Of a stretch of DNA of 64,000 nucleotides, positions 49,523 to 58,252 are shown piece by piece (within the stretch, counting starts at the first letter, position 1; every line of letters starts with the position of its first letter). Origin of the DNA: Hanleya hanleyi (lineage: Eukaryota; Mollusca; Polyplacophora; Lepidopleurida; Hanleyidae). The DNA lies in NCBI GenBank assembly GCA_036873755.1, contig JAVTVY010056913.1:223923-287922 (forward strand). The letters run 5' to 3'. The position numbers were made by a program, and so were the translations under genes. A model generated the notes under the pieces. That model was not told the DNA's origin. It ran no database searches and saw nothing but the letters and a program-made list of their open reading frames with translations.

Positions 49523-49931
49523 TGTAACAAACGCTAGCAAAATGGCTGCTCAAGGTCAATTTGCCCGGGTAATAACGCCGTTCAAACCACAGCGCCATCT
49601 ATACGCTTTGGTGCAAGGGAGACAACTCGGACTAGACCAATTCCCAGGCGAAGATGATGTCCGCTATATTTGGCCTGTATGGGTATAGGGGTGGTCGGTT
49701 TTTTTTATGGCTTTTACTATGAGCTATGAGGTTGATCATGCAGAATACGATGGAAAAAACTATGAAAGTACCGGGTAGGCTTGTATATAGATCCATATAG
49801 ACCCATATACACTCATATACTGGGATATTAGTATGTATAAATCCATACGGGGTGGACATGTTGGAGTCTAGGTGGAGCACTAGTGGCCCGATTGGGTAGA
49901 GTGAGTTCTTATTTTAAAGCTCTCTAGGAAA

Positions 49932-49967
<36 letters not shown>

Positions 49968-50230
49968 AATAAAAAAATCAAAAAAATCGGCGAGTAGTAG
50001 ACGAAGGGAAAATTGGGAAGTACTGACCATGCCTCAGAATACTTCATATGCATATCACGGCCTTAAGGCCTATGTAAGATGTAATCTACTTCACAGTTTA
50101 GTAGTATAAAAAGCGCAAGTCCTATTGACCTTGCCCCTTCCAAAGAAATAAAATCGGCTCTATTTTACAGGAGTATATACACAGGTCACGTGGGTTGTGA
50201 CGTCACTTCCGGGTTTTCACTAAACACTAC
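49523..50230. repeat. Left TIR of the Polinton-like element
   Basis: Inverted match to 60102-60814. It contains a (AATA)n tract, TATAAAAA at 50105-50112 reading inward, and near its inner edge GGTCACGTGGG, TGACGTCA and ACTTCCGGG. The inner end is at GGGTTTTCACTAAA-ACTAC. Confidence 0.9.
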
Positions 50231-50550
50231 CTCCAAACATAGAAGAGTTCCAATTTTTTCCCTTAGACGTCCTTATGTTCATCCTCCAAACCCACAAGAG
50301 TTCCAATGTTCAACCGCCGGGGTGTTTTCCCGCCCCGCCCCAGCGCCCCGCAGCGCGCGCGCGCGCGCGTCATCCCGCGTCATCCCCGGCAGTGCGCGCG
50401 CGCGGACGCGGGTCAAAAGGTCAAGGGTCACCTCCAGGTCAGACGGTCCAATGTCCAATGAGACAATGTTGCGGTATCGCTATAGTCAGAGCTTGAGCAC
50501 AAAAAAAAGGGGATTCTAGATGAACCTGGGAAAGATGGGCAGTTCCATTT
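50231..50550. promoter_or_regulatory. CpG-rich segment with nuclear-receptor-type half-sites
   Basis: The only strongly GC-rich stretch of the element, with alternating GCGCGCGCGC (about 50355-50405). Four AGGTCA-type half-sites in one direction follow: GGGTCA at 50410, AGGTCA at 50418, GGGTCA at 50425 and AGGTCA at 50436. The gaps of 2, 1 and 5 bases correspond to DR2, DR1 and DR5 spacing. Binding is inferred from consensus only. Confidence 0.5.
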
Positions 50551-50553
50551 GGA

Positions 50554-50653
50554 CCAATCAGCGGTCGAGAAAAAGAGCCAATCAGCGGTCGAGAAAAAGA
50601 GCCAATCAGCGATCGAGAAAAAGAACCAATCAGCGATCGAACAATCAGCCAAT
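50554..50653. promoter_or_regulatory. CCAAT-box array, 24-bp period
   Basis: CCAAT occurs at 50554-50558, 50578, 50602, 50626 and 50649. The first four lie within CCAATCAGCG, close to the NF-Y consensus, separated by GTCGAGAAAAAGAG-like spacers. The regular spacing suggests an enhancer or origin-like element, or merely a minisatellite. The open frame across it is a by-product. Confidence 0.6.
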
Positions 50654-50817
50654 CGAATTGGGGTACTCACGGTGTGCTTTCGCTGACGTCCGCGCCTACA
50701 TCTGGGTTCTTGTACACCCAGGTAATGTTTTTCTGGACATGGATGGGTTACCTTTGGCTCCATTCTAGGCCACTGATTGGCTAATACGGTGTTCAAAGCC
50801 ACTTTCATGCATTATGC

Positions 50818-51375
50818 TAATAGAACTTATAGTCATAATCTATACGTGTTGGACGAGTCTCTTCACTCACCGTATACACGTACCTCAATGAAATGCCCGC
50901 TCCAAACCTAGACCGAAGACACGTACTTGGTCTGTAGGCTGATTTCATTGGCTCTCTATTTTTACTATAGTGCTCTTGCATTCTAACCTTGATGGGTTAC
51001 CTAGAACTTATAGTCATAATCTATACGTGTTGGACGAGTCTTTTCACTCACCGTATACACGTACCTCAATGAAATGCCCGCTCCAAACCTAGACCAAAAA
51101 ACACGTACTTGGTCTGTAGGCTGTTTCATTGGCTCTCTATTTTTTACTATAGTGCTCTTGCATTCTAACCTTGATGGGTTACCTAGAACTTATAGTCATC
51201 AACATAATCTATACGTGTTGGACGAGTCTTTTCACTCACCGTATACACGTACCTCAATGAAATGCCCTCTCCAAACCTAGACCAAAAACACGTACTTGGT
51301 CTGTAGGCTGATTTCATTGGCTCTCTATTTTTTTACTATAGTGCTCTTGCATTCTAAACTTGATGGGTTACATTT
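50818..51375. repeat. Three tandem units of about 181 bp
   Basis: AACTTATAGTCATAATCTAT starts near 50825, 51005 and 51188. Each unit also has CACCGTATACACGTACCTCA and ATTGGCTCTCTATTTTT (an inverted CCAAT). Almost perfect copies, so recent. Together with the CCAAT array this fills the space downstream of the protease gene. Confidence 0.9.
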
Positions 51376-51480
51376 TGGCCCCATCCTACACCACTGATTT
51401 CAGTTTGACTGAATCTCCACATTGGGCATTGATGCATTAGGAATAAAACACACAAGACAGGGGTTTTGGTGAGATCTCAT

Positions 51481-51495
51481 TTTTTTTTTATTCAG
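51481..51495 (-). terminator. Poly(A) signal after the protease gene
   Basis: On the minus strand the sequence reads GAATAAAAAAAAA. It lies about 160 bases past the last open frame of the cluster. Confidence 0.45.
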
Positions 51496-51539
51496 TGAAC
51501 AACAACAACGTGAGAACAACCACGTGAAAACTCAAGCCC

Positions 51540-51675
51540 AGAACAAGGGGCTTGTAATTAACTGAAGCCCAGAACAAGGGGCTTGTCATTAACTGAAGCC
51601 CAGAACAAGGGGCTTGTACATTGAAGCCCAGAACAAGGGCTTGTCATTAACTTAAGCCCAGAACGGGGCTTGTAC
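51540..51675. repeat. About 33-bp repeats derived from the 3' end of the protease gene
   Basis: Five units of GAAGCCCAGAACAAGGGGCT with a short variable part. The last unit overlaps the end of the protease frame, whose C-terminus is encoded by the same sequence. The array therefore probably arose by repeated duplication of the gene's tail. Confidence 0.75.
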
Positions 51676-52124
51676 ATTGAAATGATGGGCGGCCCAGTCA
51701 TAGACGAGTACATCGCGGTCCTCGGCCTGGGGGTACTCGTCAAACATCTGTACGATGGTAGATAAGGGTCTCCCCCGGCATCGATGGTACAGGTAAAACA
51801 AGCAATATTGTCCGCACACGCTACTGGCCAGGCTTTGCAACGTTTGACTGTTCCAACACCGCGTCTCTGTGCCTTGATCCATGAAGTCTGTTAAATCGGG
51901 ATGGAGGGTGGCAGGCCGTACGGGTCAAAGTATTCGCCCTGCTGTTCTGTCAAGTACACGGCCACCCAGTGTTCACCGGGTCGCTCCATCGGGTCCGTGT
52001 TGAGAACGTAAGCAGCAGGATACACACGGTCTAATGGAAACACATCTCGGGCGAACACCCCTTGAAAGACCCTACGTGTCTCTGGGTCATTCTCCAGCAC
52101 GGTGGTTATCTGGTCTGTATCCAT
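51652..52124 (-). pseudogene. Adenain-like cysteine protease (PRO), one frameshift
   Basis: Virion maturation protease of the adenovirus-type (C5, Ulp1-like) family. The first frame holds GEHWVAVYL with the catalytic His and FDPYG with the likely acidic residue. The second holds CGQYCLFYLYH with the nucleophile cysteine block. These match the adenain order His-Asp/Glu-Cys. The frame changes between about 51900 and 51925 by one base, so His and Cys are no longer in one protein as read. The start at 52124 is chosen because it follows the major capsid stop by one base. Confidence 0.8.
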
Positions 52125-52125
52125 G

Positions 52126-53433
52126 TTAGGTGGAGAAGTCACGCAGGACGTTGCGCGCCTTGTCCACTTGAAATGATGTTGTCAAACTCGGCGTAGCAGA
52201 TCACATTGACGGTGGTCGCCAGGGCTCGTGCAAAGTGGATTTCCAACCGTAAGTTGCCTTGCTTGGCCAGGGCCAGCTGATGGTCGTTCTCTAAGGTGGG
52301 GTCAGATCGAAACAGAACAACGTGTATCCGTTCGCGTAGTCCTCCCGACTGGTCATATTCCCTTCGTCCTGGTTGATTTGACCGGTGGCTGTAAGCAGGC
52401 TCTGATAGGCTCGAATGAAATTCCTCCGCCCAAAGTTCGGTGTTAAGGCCGTGGCTGGCACCTGTTGTCCATCCACATGCAGGGCCACAAAGTTGATGCC
52501 GAAATGTTGAAAGTCAAACGGATTCTCTGGGTAGGCTCCGCTGAAACTGGTATTTTCCACACAGGCCAGGATCAATCGCTTGGGTAGTTCCCCCAGGAAC
52601 AGGTTTTCTTTGTTGGCGGTCGTATTTCCAGCAGACACAGAGAACACTTTGGTTTGCACACGTTGGATAGGGTACTGGGCTGGTTTTGTTTCCAAGGCTT
52701 TCATGTGTCCCAATTGAACGGCTGGATTCGGTTTCACTTTTCGGACATACAGGACTGCGTCTTGGATAACAATCTTATAGTCAGCTGCATGCCCTTCTAC
52801 GTTAGTGGCCATCAAGGCGAAGGTCGGAGGCGCCCGTATCAATCGGATTTTGATGGGGATCTTGTTCAAGAGGTACCGGTCTTGCATGAACATGTCTGCA
52901 TGCAGTCGACCCATCATATCCACCGAGGCACTGTTCGCAGTGAAAGCCTTCCGTTTGTTATATCCCCATTGTCCGCCGTGTCCATGTGCTCGGCTGTGTC
53001 CCTGTAGAATAAAGCGGTTGTCAGCTGAGATTTTTTAGCCTCTCGGCCATACGACAACAGTGTCTCGATGTAGGCTCGATTGGGGTACGTGTTGGTGGAG
53101 TCACTGATGAGTTTGTCGCTGAGAAAAATATCCACCTGCTGAAACATCGAGTGCAGCCAGAGATTCGTCGGGCCCACCGTTGCTTGGTCAGCGATTTGTG
53201 CCAGCTCCATTGACCACCTTGGCTTTCACATACAAGTAGGTATGGGCTAAATCCACATAGGCCGTATCCGCATTACTGATGGTGAACTCGATGGGCCCGG
53301 TTTGGTTGATGCTGGAGAGCGGGAGATGCTCCACCCATAATCCTTGTTCGACACTGGTTTGTGTGGGCGGCACGGTCCACAAATCAAATTCACTGTTGGT
53401 GGAGAGGCAGGACTCGGCGTGGATTAAGGACAT
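52126..53433 (-). pseudogene. Major capsid protein (MCP), at least four frameshifts
   Basis: The N-terminal frame (53433-53188) has SEFDLWTVPPTQTSVEQGLW, GPIEFTISN and DLAHTYLYVKAK, the signature start of the capsid-like proteins related to nematode F54H12.2. Later frames carry FLSDKLISDSTNTYPNRAYI, MMGRLHADMFMQDRYLLNK, IRLIRAPPTFALMA and a C-terminal CYAEFDNII. Coding similarity moves between frames near 53200, 52970, 52297 (in a C run) and 52165. The true stop, from the family pattern, is at 52126-52128. The gene therefore makes no full capsid protein as read. It starts three bases after the preceding gene ends. Confidence 0.85.
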
Positions 53434-53436
53434 GTT

Positions 53437-53844
53437 TTAAGAAAAGATATCCTTTGTCTTCTTCGATGTGCGTCGTCGCTGGGTCGGTCGTCGACTGGTG
53501 CGTGGTCTCGGTGGGGCAGCTCTTTTATTCCCAACGGTGCGTTGTGCTTTGGCCACCAAGACGCCTCCCGCTTCTTTGGTCCGCAGTTTCAAGGATTCTT
53601 TGGGTGCCGTACCCCCCAAGACATCACCGGCCACTTGCAGTCCACTGCGTACCGCTTGTTTGCCGATTGCTTTCACCCCACGCGTCACCAAGGGCAGGAA
53701 CGTTTTCACAATGCTGCCGAGTATGTTCCCCAGACCATGTCCTCGTTGCATGCGTGCACCGCTAAATACCGGAAAGCCACCCCCGGCATGTTGGGCATAA
53801 TAGTCGGCATAGCTGCGTGCATCGCACTCGTAAGGTACTTTCAT
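53437..53844 (-). CDS. Small basic virion core-like protein, 135 aa
   Basis: Intact. The N-terminal part is Tyr/Ala/Gly-rich (YADYYAQHAGGGFPVF), followed by MQRGHGLGNILGSIVKTFLP, an amphipathic helix-like stretch after a Gly-rich possible adenain cleavage site. The C-terminal 35 residues are strongly basic (RPRTSRRPTQRRRTSKK). This layout resembles adenovirus pVI/pX-type internal proteins found next to capsid genes. Its start codon shares one base with the stop of the minor capsid gene (TAATG), and its stop lies three bases before the major capsid start. Function inferred. Confidence 0.7.
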   Translation of the reverse strand: MKVPYECDARSYADYYAQHAGGGFPVFSGARMQRGHGLGNILGSIVKTFLPLVTRGVKAIGKQAVRSGLQVAGDVLGGTAPKESLKLRTKEAGGVLVAKAQRTVGNKRAAPPRPRTSRRPTQRRRTSKKTKDIFS

Positions 53845-54632
53845 TATGCAAAGTGGGGAGCACGTGCTTGTCGAAAATGAAGTGTCAGCACCACTTTTCC
53901 TCGTTCGAACGCCACCGGTCGTCCCGTGTCATCTCTTATATCCACCGTGATCGTGTTGATGTCAGTTTGTCGTACGGGCAAGTAGAGCATGTGGGTGAAA
54001 CTGTGGGTGACTTGACCTCCATACTTCTTTTTAATGGGGACCACCCGTAACAGAGGTGTGATGATATCGCCCACGATGTGGTTGTCCACCACGTCCGAGT
54101 AGACGTAGAGTCCGTACATACCCGACTTCATATCCATCGGCATCTCGCCATGGTGTTCGGTGGGACCAGCGAACGTCTTTAGATCGAAACACAGCATTTG
54201 CTGTAGGATAGCACTCAGTACGACACTCGCCTTGCCGGAGACGATAAGCTGTGCCTTGTCGTTGTGTGCGTTGTAATCGAAGTCCACGTGATTCTTGAAG
54301 GGATAGGCTTTGATGGGTCTTGAAGTATTCGTCACCCCCCGTAGCGCCTTATAATGCATCAATCTTGACAGCCCACCCATGAACTCTTTGGGGGTATCGT
54401 ATTGGCCTTCGGGCAGGGTGAGTCGGGTGTTTTTGCCTTCGTAGGTCACCTCGTACCACACTTCATTGGCTCGCACGTTGTACCACGAGTAAGGGTATTG
54501 GATATCCACGAGGCCGCATTCCAACCGGCCAGGTAAATGTAACGGTTGCGGTAACTGGGTGACGTACTTGGCCACGGTGTTGTCAGGAAACACATCCAGC
54601 GAACTGTTACTGGGTAGGGTCAGGTAAAACAT
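53844..54632 (-). CDS. Minor capsid (penton-like) protein, 262 aa
   Basis: Intact. It starts MFYLTLPSNSSLDVFPDNTV and continues with LPQPLHLPGRLECGLVDIQY, the characteristic N-terminus of Polinton minor capsid (penton-like, single jelly-roll) proteins of metazoan elements. Near the C-terminus it has VTHSFTHMLYLPVRQTDI and VVLTLHFRQ. A TATTAAAA box lies about 30 bases upstream (54664-54671). It heads the late-type cluster mCP, core-like, MCP, PRO with almost no spacing. Its intact frame beside a badly broken MCP is notable. Confidence 0.85.
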   Translation of the reverse strand: MFYLTLPSNSSLDVFPDNTVAKYVTQLPQPLHLPGRLECGLVDIQYPYSWYNVRANEVWYEVTYEGKNTRLTLPEGQYDTPKEFMGGLSRLMHYKALRGVTNTSRPIKAYPFKNHVDFDYNAHNDKAQLIVSGKASVVLSAILQQMLCFDLKTFAGPTEHHGEMPMDMKSGMYGLYVYSDVVDNHIVGDIITPLLRVVPIKKKYGGQVTHSFTHMLYLPVRQTDINTITVDIRDDTGRPVAFERGKVVLTLHFRQARAPHFA

Positions 54633-54663
54633 GGCGACTGAGCTGTCCTGCTGCTGCTGTTGG

Positions 54664-54671
54664 TTTTAATA
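54664..54671 (-). promoter_or_regulatory. TATA-like box of the mCP cluster
   Basis: TATTAAAA on the minus strand, about 32 bases before the mCP start. Confidence 0.45.
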
Positions 54672-54733
54672 GGTGTTTCAGGCCTTGGGCGGTTGTGTGC
54701 GGCGTCGTGTTCGTCGCGTTGACTTGCTACGTG

Positions 54734-55537
54734 TCACGGCTCTGGAGATGTGGGGTGTCCTGATCGAGGGTGGTTTTTAAAGGTCTGAAAAGAAGGTGCC
54801 CGTTGTGATGGTGGTGGAGTTTTGGGGGGTGACTCCGGTTCCCAGTCGGCTTCCCAAGAAGGTTGTGGTGAGAGTCGTGGTGCGCGACTCGGCGATTGCT
54901 GGGTTTGCTGCATAAAGGCCCAGCGGTGGGGGTTCCCCACCAATTCCTGTGGTACATGCATGTCTTTCAAGCCTTGAGCGAAGACCTCCCATCCTCGAGG
55001 ATCAGTGTGCGATCTGCGTTGACGCATCAGATCATTCACTAAATCCGTCATGTGGGTGCCGGGGACCACCTGATTCTGTACCAGGAGTTCGCCTTTATCA
55101 TTCCAAGTCATGTTAGGATTCTGTTTCATCCGTTGTAATACCAGGCCAGCTTGTTTCTTGAACAAGGCAGGTACACTCTTCAGCACTTCGTCTTCCACCC
55201 ACTGTGGGGCTGTGGGGGCTACCCCTGGTAATGGCGGCTGTTGGAGCGGTGCTGAGGTCGGCGGTGTGTCACGTGGTGGTGGTGGTGGTGGTGGTGGTGG
55301 TGGTGGTGATGGGGTAGAGAGGGTTTTGTATTGGTCCATGAACGTCATGTACCGTTGAAGCGTCTCATTGTACCGTTGTACTTTCTCACTGTCGCTTAAC
55401 CCTGGTCTCTGTAAGATCTGTTGCATCTCTCCATCGAGGCTGTTTATGGTCTTCACCGTAGGTGGGACAGGGTAGGGTGATTGGAGGTTTTGCAGGAACC
55501 GTGGTTCGACGAAGACCATTTTTTTCGTGTGGTTCAT
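54734..55537 (-). CDS. Polinton virion-type protein with polyproline stretch, 267 aa
   Basis: Intact. Residues 28-70 hold VKTINSLDGEMQQILQ and SDSEKVQRYNETLQRYMTF, a helical block I recognise from hypothetical proteins of metazoan Maverick-type elements. A run of eleven prolines (a GGT-type repeat at about 55278-55310 on the plus strand) and a Pro-rich linker follow. After that come APQWVEDEVLKSVPALFKKQ, TWNDKGELLVQNQVVPGT and a Pro/Ser-rich tail. The start overlaps the preceding gene by four bases (ATGA). Exact role unknown. Confidence 0.7.
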   Translation of the reverse strand: MNHTKKMVFVEPRFLQNLQSPYPVPPTVKTINSLDGEMQQILQRPGLSDSEKVQRYNETLQRYMTFMDQYKTLSTPSPPPPPPPPPPPRDTPPTSAPLQQPPLPGVAPTAPQWVEDEVLKSVPALFKKQAGLVLQRMKQNPNMTWNDKGELLVQNQVVPGTHMTDLVNDLMRQRRSHTDPRGWEVFAQGLKDMHVPQELVGNPHRWAFMQQTQQSPSRAPRLSPQPSWEADWEPESPPKTPPPSQRAPSFQTFKNHPRSGHPTSPEP

Positions 55538-55884
55538 TGTCGGCCGAAGAGTCCACCCAATACTGGACCCAACACAGAAGCGGCCAACGGTGCTAAGATG
55601 GCCCCGAGAAAGCCGCCTTTCTGTAACACCTTTTTCTTTTGTGTTTGAGGGACCCGCTTGTGGACTAGGGTTCGGAGACCTGTCTTATGCTTGGCCCACT
55701 TGGTCTTCTGAGCCGGAGTCAGTGGTACGTTGCCTTTTAACAGGTTGTACCCGATCTCGCACAGACAGCGTACAAGGTCAGGGTCCGCACCGCGTACAAT
55801 GGTTCGGACTAACTCGGGTGGGGCCGTCTTCAATACACGGAGCGTGGGAGCGTGCTTCCGTACTCGCGCAGACATGCTGTACAA
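55534..55884 (-). CDS. Small membrane-active-like virion protein, 116 aa
   Basis: Intact. The middle has LCEIGYNLLKGNVPLTPAQK, then basic KTKWAKHKTGLRTLVHKRVP. The C-terminus is QKGGFLGAILAPLAASVLGP and a Gly/Leu end, a hydrophobic helix after a GG that resembles an adenain-type site. Proteins of this layout accompany capsid genes in metazoan Polinton-like elements. A second Met three codons in (MSARV, 55875) is an alternative start. An ATAAAAA box at 55912-55918 precedes it. Confidence 0.65.
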   Translation of the reverse strand: MYSMSARVRKHAPTLRVLKTAPPELVRTIVRGADPDLVRCLCEIGYNLLKGNVPLTPAQKTKWAKHKTGLRTLVHKRVPQTQKKKVLQKGGFLGAILAPLAASVLGPVLGGLFGRQ

Positions 55885-55911
55885 CTAATGCTAGAACCCA
55901 CAACTCTGCCC

Positions 55912-55918
55912 TTTTTAT
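55912..55918 (-). promoter_or_regulatory. TATA-like box of the 116-aa protein
   Basis: ATAAAAA on the minus strand, about 30-40 bases before the candidate starts. Confidence 0.4.
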
Positions 55919-55951
55919 CCACCTCACAGACAAAGTCAACCTGCTGTGGTA

Positions 55952-55968
55952 TTCATTCTTTTTATTAT
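55952..55968 (-). terminator. Poly(A) signal after the ATPase gene
   Basis: The minus strand reads GGGAATAATAAAAAGAATG, giving AATAAA about 60 bases past the ATPase stop. Confidence 0.4.
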
Positions 55969-56025
55969 TCCCCATCATCAAACACACAAACCCCAGCTGG
56001 GGGCGCCACTGTGGGTGTGTTTACA

Positions 56026-56633
56026 TTATTTTTGCATGTACACGTGGTGGGTCTCTCCGGGAAAGATGCCGGTCCGTAGTCGAAGGTGGTCGGGAGTGGC
56101 TTGCTTGAGGTCGAACAGCATATACCCGTGCTGAGGGGTTGTGGCATCTTTGAAGGCTTCCAACGCAAACGGTGTGCGGCCGGGATATATCTGTCTCGCC
56201 AGGTGCAGCAGTTGAGTGGTATCTCTCGGGTTTTTGAAGACCACCAGGTAGTGGGCATTTAAGCTGATATTCCGATGTTCTTTGTTTTACTGAACAGATT
56301 CTGCACAATGTAGATGATGCTGAGCCGTCGATGATGGCTGCCTTTGGTAAAGAGTTGGGTGACCCGTGCATCCGTCTCTGCCATGAGATCATCCAGAACC
56401 ACCAAGGTGTCGGGTTCCAAATCGGCCAGGTTGGGTAGGCCTTCCACGAACGTGATGTGGGGCATTGCTGCATACGCTTCCTGCCATTCTCCGTAACACC
56501 ACACGACTCTGGCAATGGGTGGAGTGATCATGTTGTCGGCGTGTTGAAGGAGCTTCCTGACGAAGTGCGTTTTGCCGGAGCCCGTCGGTCCTGCGATGAC
56601 GCAAGTGAAGGGATGCTGCCACCCAGGGTCCAT
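56026..56633 (-). pseudogene. A32-like DNA-packaging ATPase, one frameshift
   Basis: FtsK/HerA-type packaging ATPase that drives genome packaging in Polinton-type viruses. The first frame shows Walker A (GPTGSGKT, residues 15-22) and Walker B (LVVLDDLM, residues 76-83), then IYIVQNLFSKTKN. The C-terminal part, with NAHYLVVFKNPRD, QIYPGRTPFALEAFKDAT and MLFDLK, lies in another frame. The switch is around 56266, where family similarity continues without a gap, so a one-base indel is likely. The start overlaps the end of the Ser/Thr-rich frame by about 100 bases. Confidence 0.85.
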
Positions 56634-57101
56634 GGTTCGAGGTGTATCCGTTGTCGTGGTAACCCGCTCTTGTAAATTTCGTACGAGTGAACTGGAGTGG
56701 TGGCGGGTACAACGTCGGTGGTCGTTGTCTGTTCACTGTCAGGGATGATGATGGTGGTGATGGGTACAACGTGGGTGGTCGGTTCACTGTGAGGGATGAA
56801 ATCCGGTGGGTGTTCAGACGTAGTGGGCATACTTGGTGTAGGTGTAGAGCTCGACGTGGCTTGTACGCGGGGTGTGGTGGTGGTGGTGACTGGGCTCGAT
56901 ACGACTGGTGCTCTCTGTAGACCGGTTTCGCTGGTGCCTGGTGTTCTCAGTTGGTTAAGTAACGTGCTGACATAGGCTACGTCGTAAAAACACACCTCCG
57001 TACAACACACTCAGCAGGGTTAGCAATAGCACCCCAAAGACCACTTGCGCATTGCGCGTTTTGCGAGACGCTGTCTTCAGAGGCAGCTGCTGTTGGTCCA
57101 T
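56528..57101 (-). pseudogene. Ser/Thr-rich type II membrane protein, probable one-base break
   Basis: The first frame from 57101 (MDQQQLPLKTASRKTRNAQV) has a basic N-terminus and the membrane segment VVFGVLLLTLLSVLYGGVF. The following frame, which extends to 56528, starts with DVAYVSTLLNQL and becomes a long Thr/Pro/Ser-rich stalk. The two frames meet at an A5 run (T5 on the coding strand, 56986-56990), so one base gained there would explain the break. A TATAAAA box lies at 57150-57156. The layout suggests a surface glycoprotein. An alternative is two separate overlapping genes. Confidence 0.55.
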
Positions 57102-57149
57102 AGCACTGTGGTCGGACGTGGAATGAAGGAGGACGGCAGTGGTGTCTGG

Positions 57150-57156
57150 TTTTATA
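57150..57156 (-). promoter_or_regulatory. TATA box of the membrane-protein gene
   Basis: TATAAAA on the minus strand, about 50 bases upstream of the start at 57101. It supports that start over the upstream in-frame Met at 57215. Confidence 0.5.
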
Positions 57157-58224
57157 GTCGTTTCACGTGGTTGGCCGCGACCCAGGAATTGAAGGAACTG
57201 AGCCAACCTTGCCATTTCACGAAATGAAACAGTTTGCCACGTCGACGTTCCGTTTTCAAAATCTGCTCCACCGTGTAGTAGTCTTGCTGTGTTTTTACAA
57301 CGGGCTGTAATTCCGTCTCGTAAAACGTCCCCAGCAACGTTTCCCCTTGGAGATCTTCCAGTTCATAGACTCGCCGCTGTCGGGGTAGGCGCCGTTTAAT
57401 CAGGAAGTGCTCATCGCTCCAGTTGGGCAAGTAACTTTTCTCGAACTTGCCCTTGACTTTACTAATCCGTACAGGGTCCCCGACCTTGTACACCGCCTTC
57501 GTCGTTCGCTGCGATGGCCTGGGGTACAAGACACGCCGGACTTGGGCTTCATTGCGTTGGGTCACGGTAATGGGGCTCTCTCTATACTTCGATGATAGGC
57601 TCGATTGTAACCCCTCACCAGTTTCGGGAGAACATCGATGTACCGCCTTGTATTCTTATAGGTGAAATATTTATACATGCGGCCTTTGAATGTCCTGTTG
57701 AACCTCTCCACCACGGAAGCCTTGGTCTCGTTGTACGTATGGAAGAAAAACACCTTCTGTTTCTTGATAAAGGCTTGGAACGGTCTGTTGAGGAATTTCG
57801 TGCCTTCGTCGGTTTGCAAATACAAAGGTTTGCGCCCGGTCTTGAAGATGTCTTTGAACGCCGCTATGAGATTTGCCCCCGTTTTCGTCCGGATGGGTAC
57901 CACCCACGCATACTTGGATAGGATATCGATGCGCGTCAAGATATACCGATTCTCATCGTTGTGTTTGGCAAAGGCGCTCATATCCACCAAATCCGCTTGC
58001 CACTGGGCATCTATTCCTCCCACGATGACCCGGTTCCGTAGAAAATGGCGACGGACAGATCGATGTAAGGTATAGGTGTCTTGTCTTCTTAACCAATCTC
58101 GAACTTGGGCACGTTGTACCCCCTGGGGTTTGGCCGCTCGATAGAGAGCCGACAATGCACTATAGGCTGCCGGACTGTCGGGACTGTAGTATAAGTTATC
58201 AAACACCTTCTCCCAGCGCTTCAT
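57152..58224 (-). pseudogene. Polinton integrase (RVE core plus chromodomain), one frameshift
   Basis: The 220-residue first frame holds the catalytic core: WQADLVDM (Asp about 78), LQTDEGTKF (Asp 139) and ASVVERFNRTFK (Glu 173), a D-D-E triad, plus NRYILTRIDILSKYAW. The second frame (from about 57580) has VYKVGDPVRI and LPNWSDEHFLI, then a chromodomain with YYTVEQILKTERRRGK, FVKWQGW and NSWV. Core and targeting domain are split by a one-base slip in a GAGAGAG stretch near 57580. The gene has its own TATA box at 58261-58268. Integrase of this type is known to catalyse Polinton insertion. Confidence 0.9.
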
Positions 58225-58252
58225 GGTGACAAAATGATGATGGACCCTGGCT

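Noticed and set aside
50231..51480. A polymerase or other gene in the gap between protease and left TIR
   Set aside because: No frame shows family-B motifs; the space is repeats and motif arrays.
52654..54050. Plus-strand frames opposite the capsid genes
   Set aside because: Shadows of the minus-strand capsid and core-like genes.
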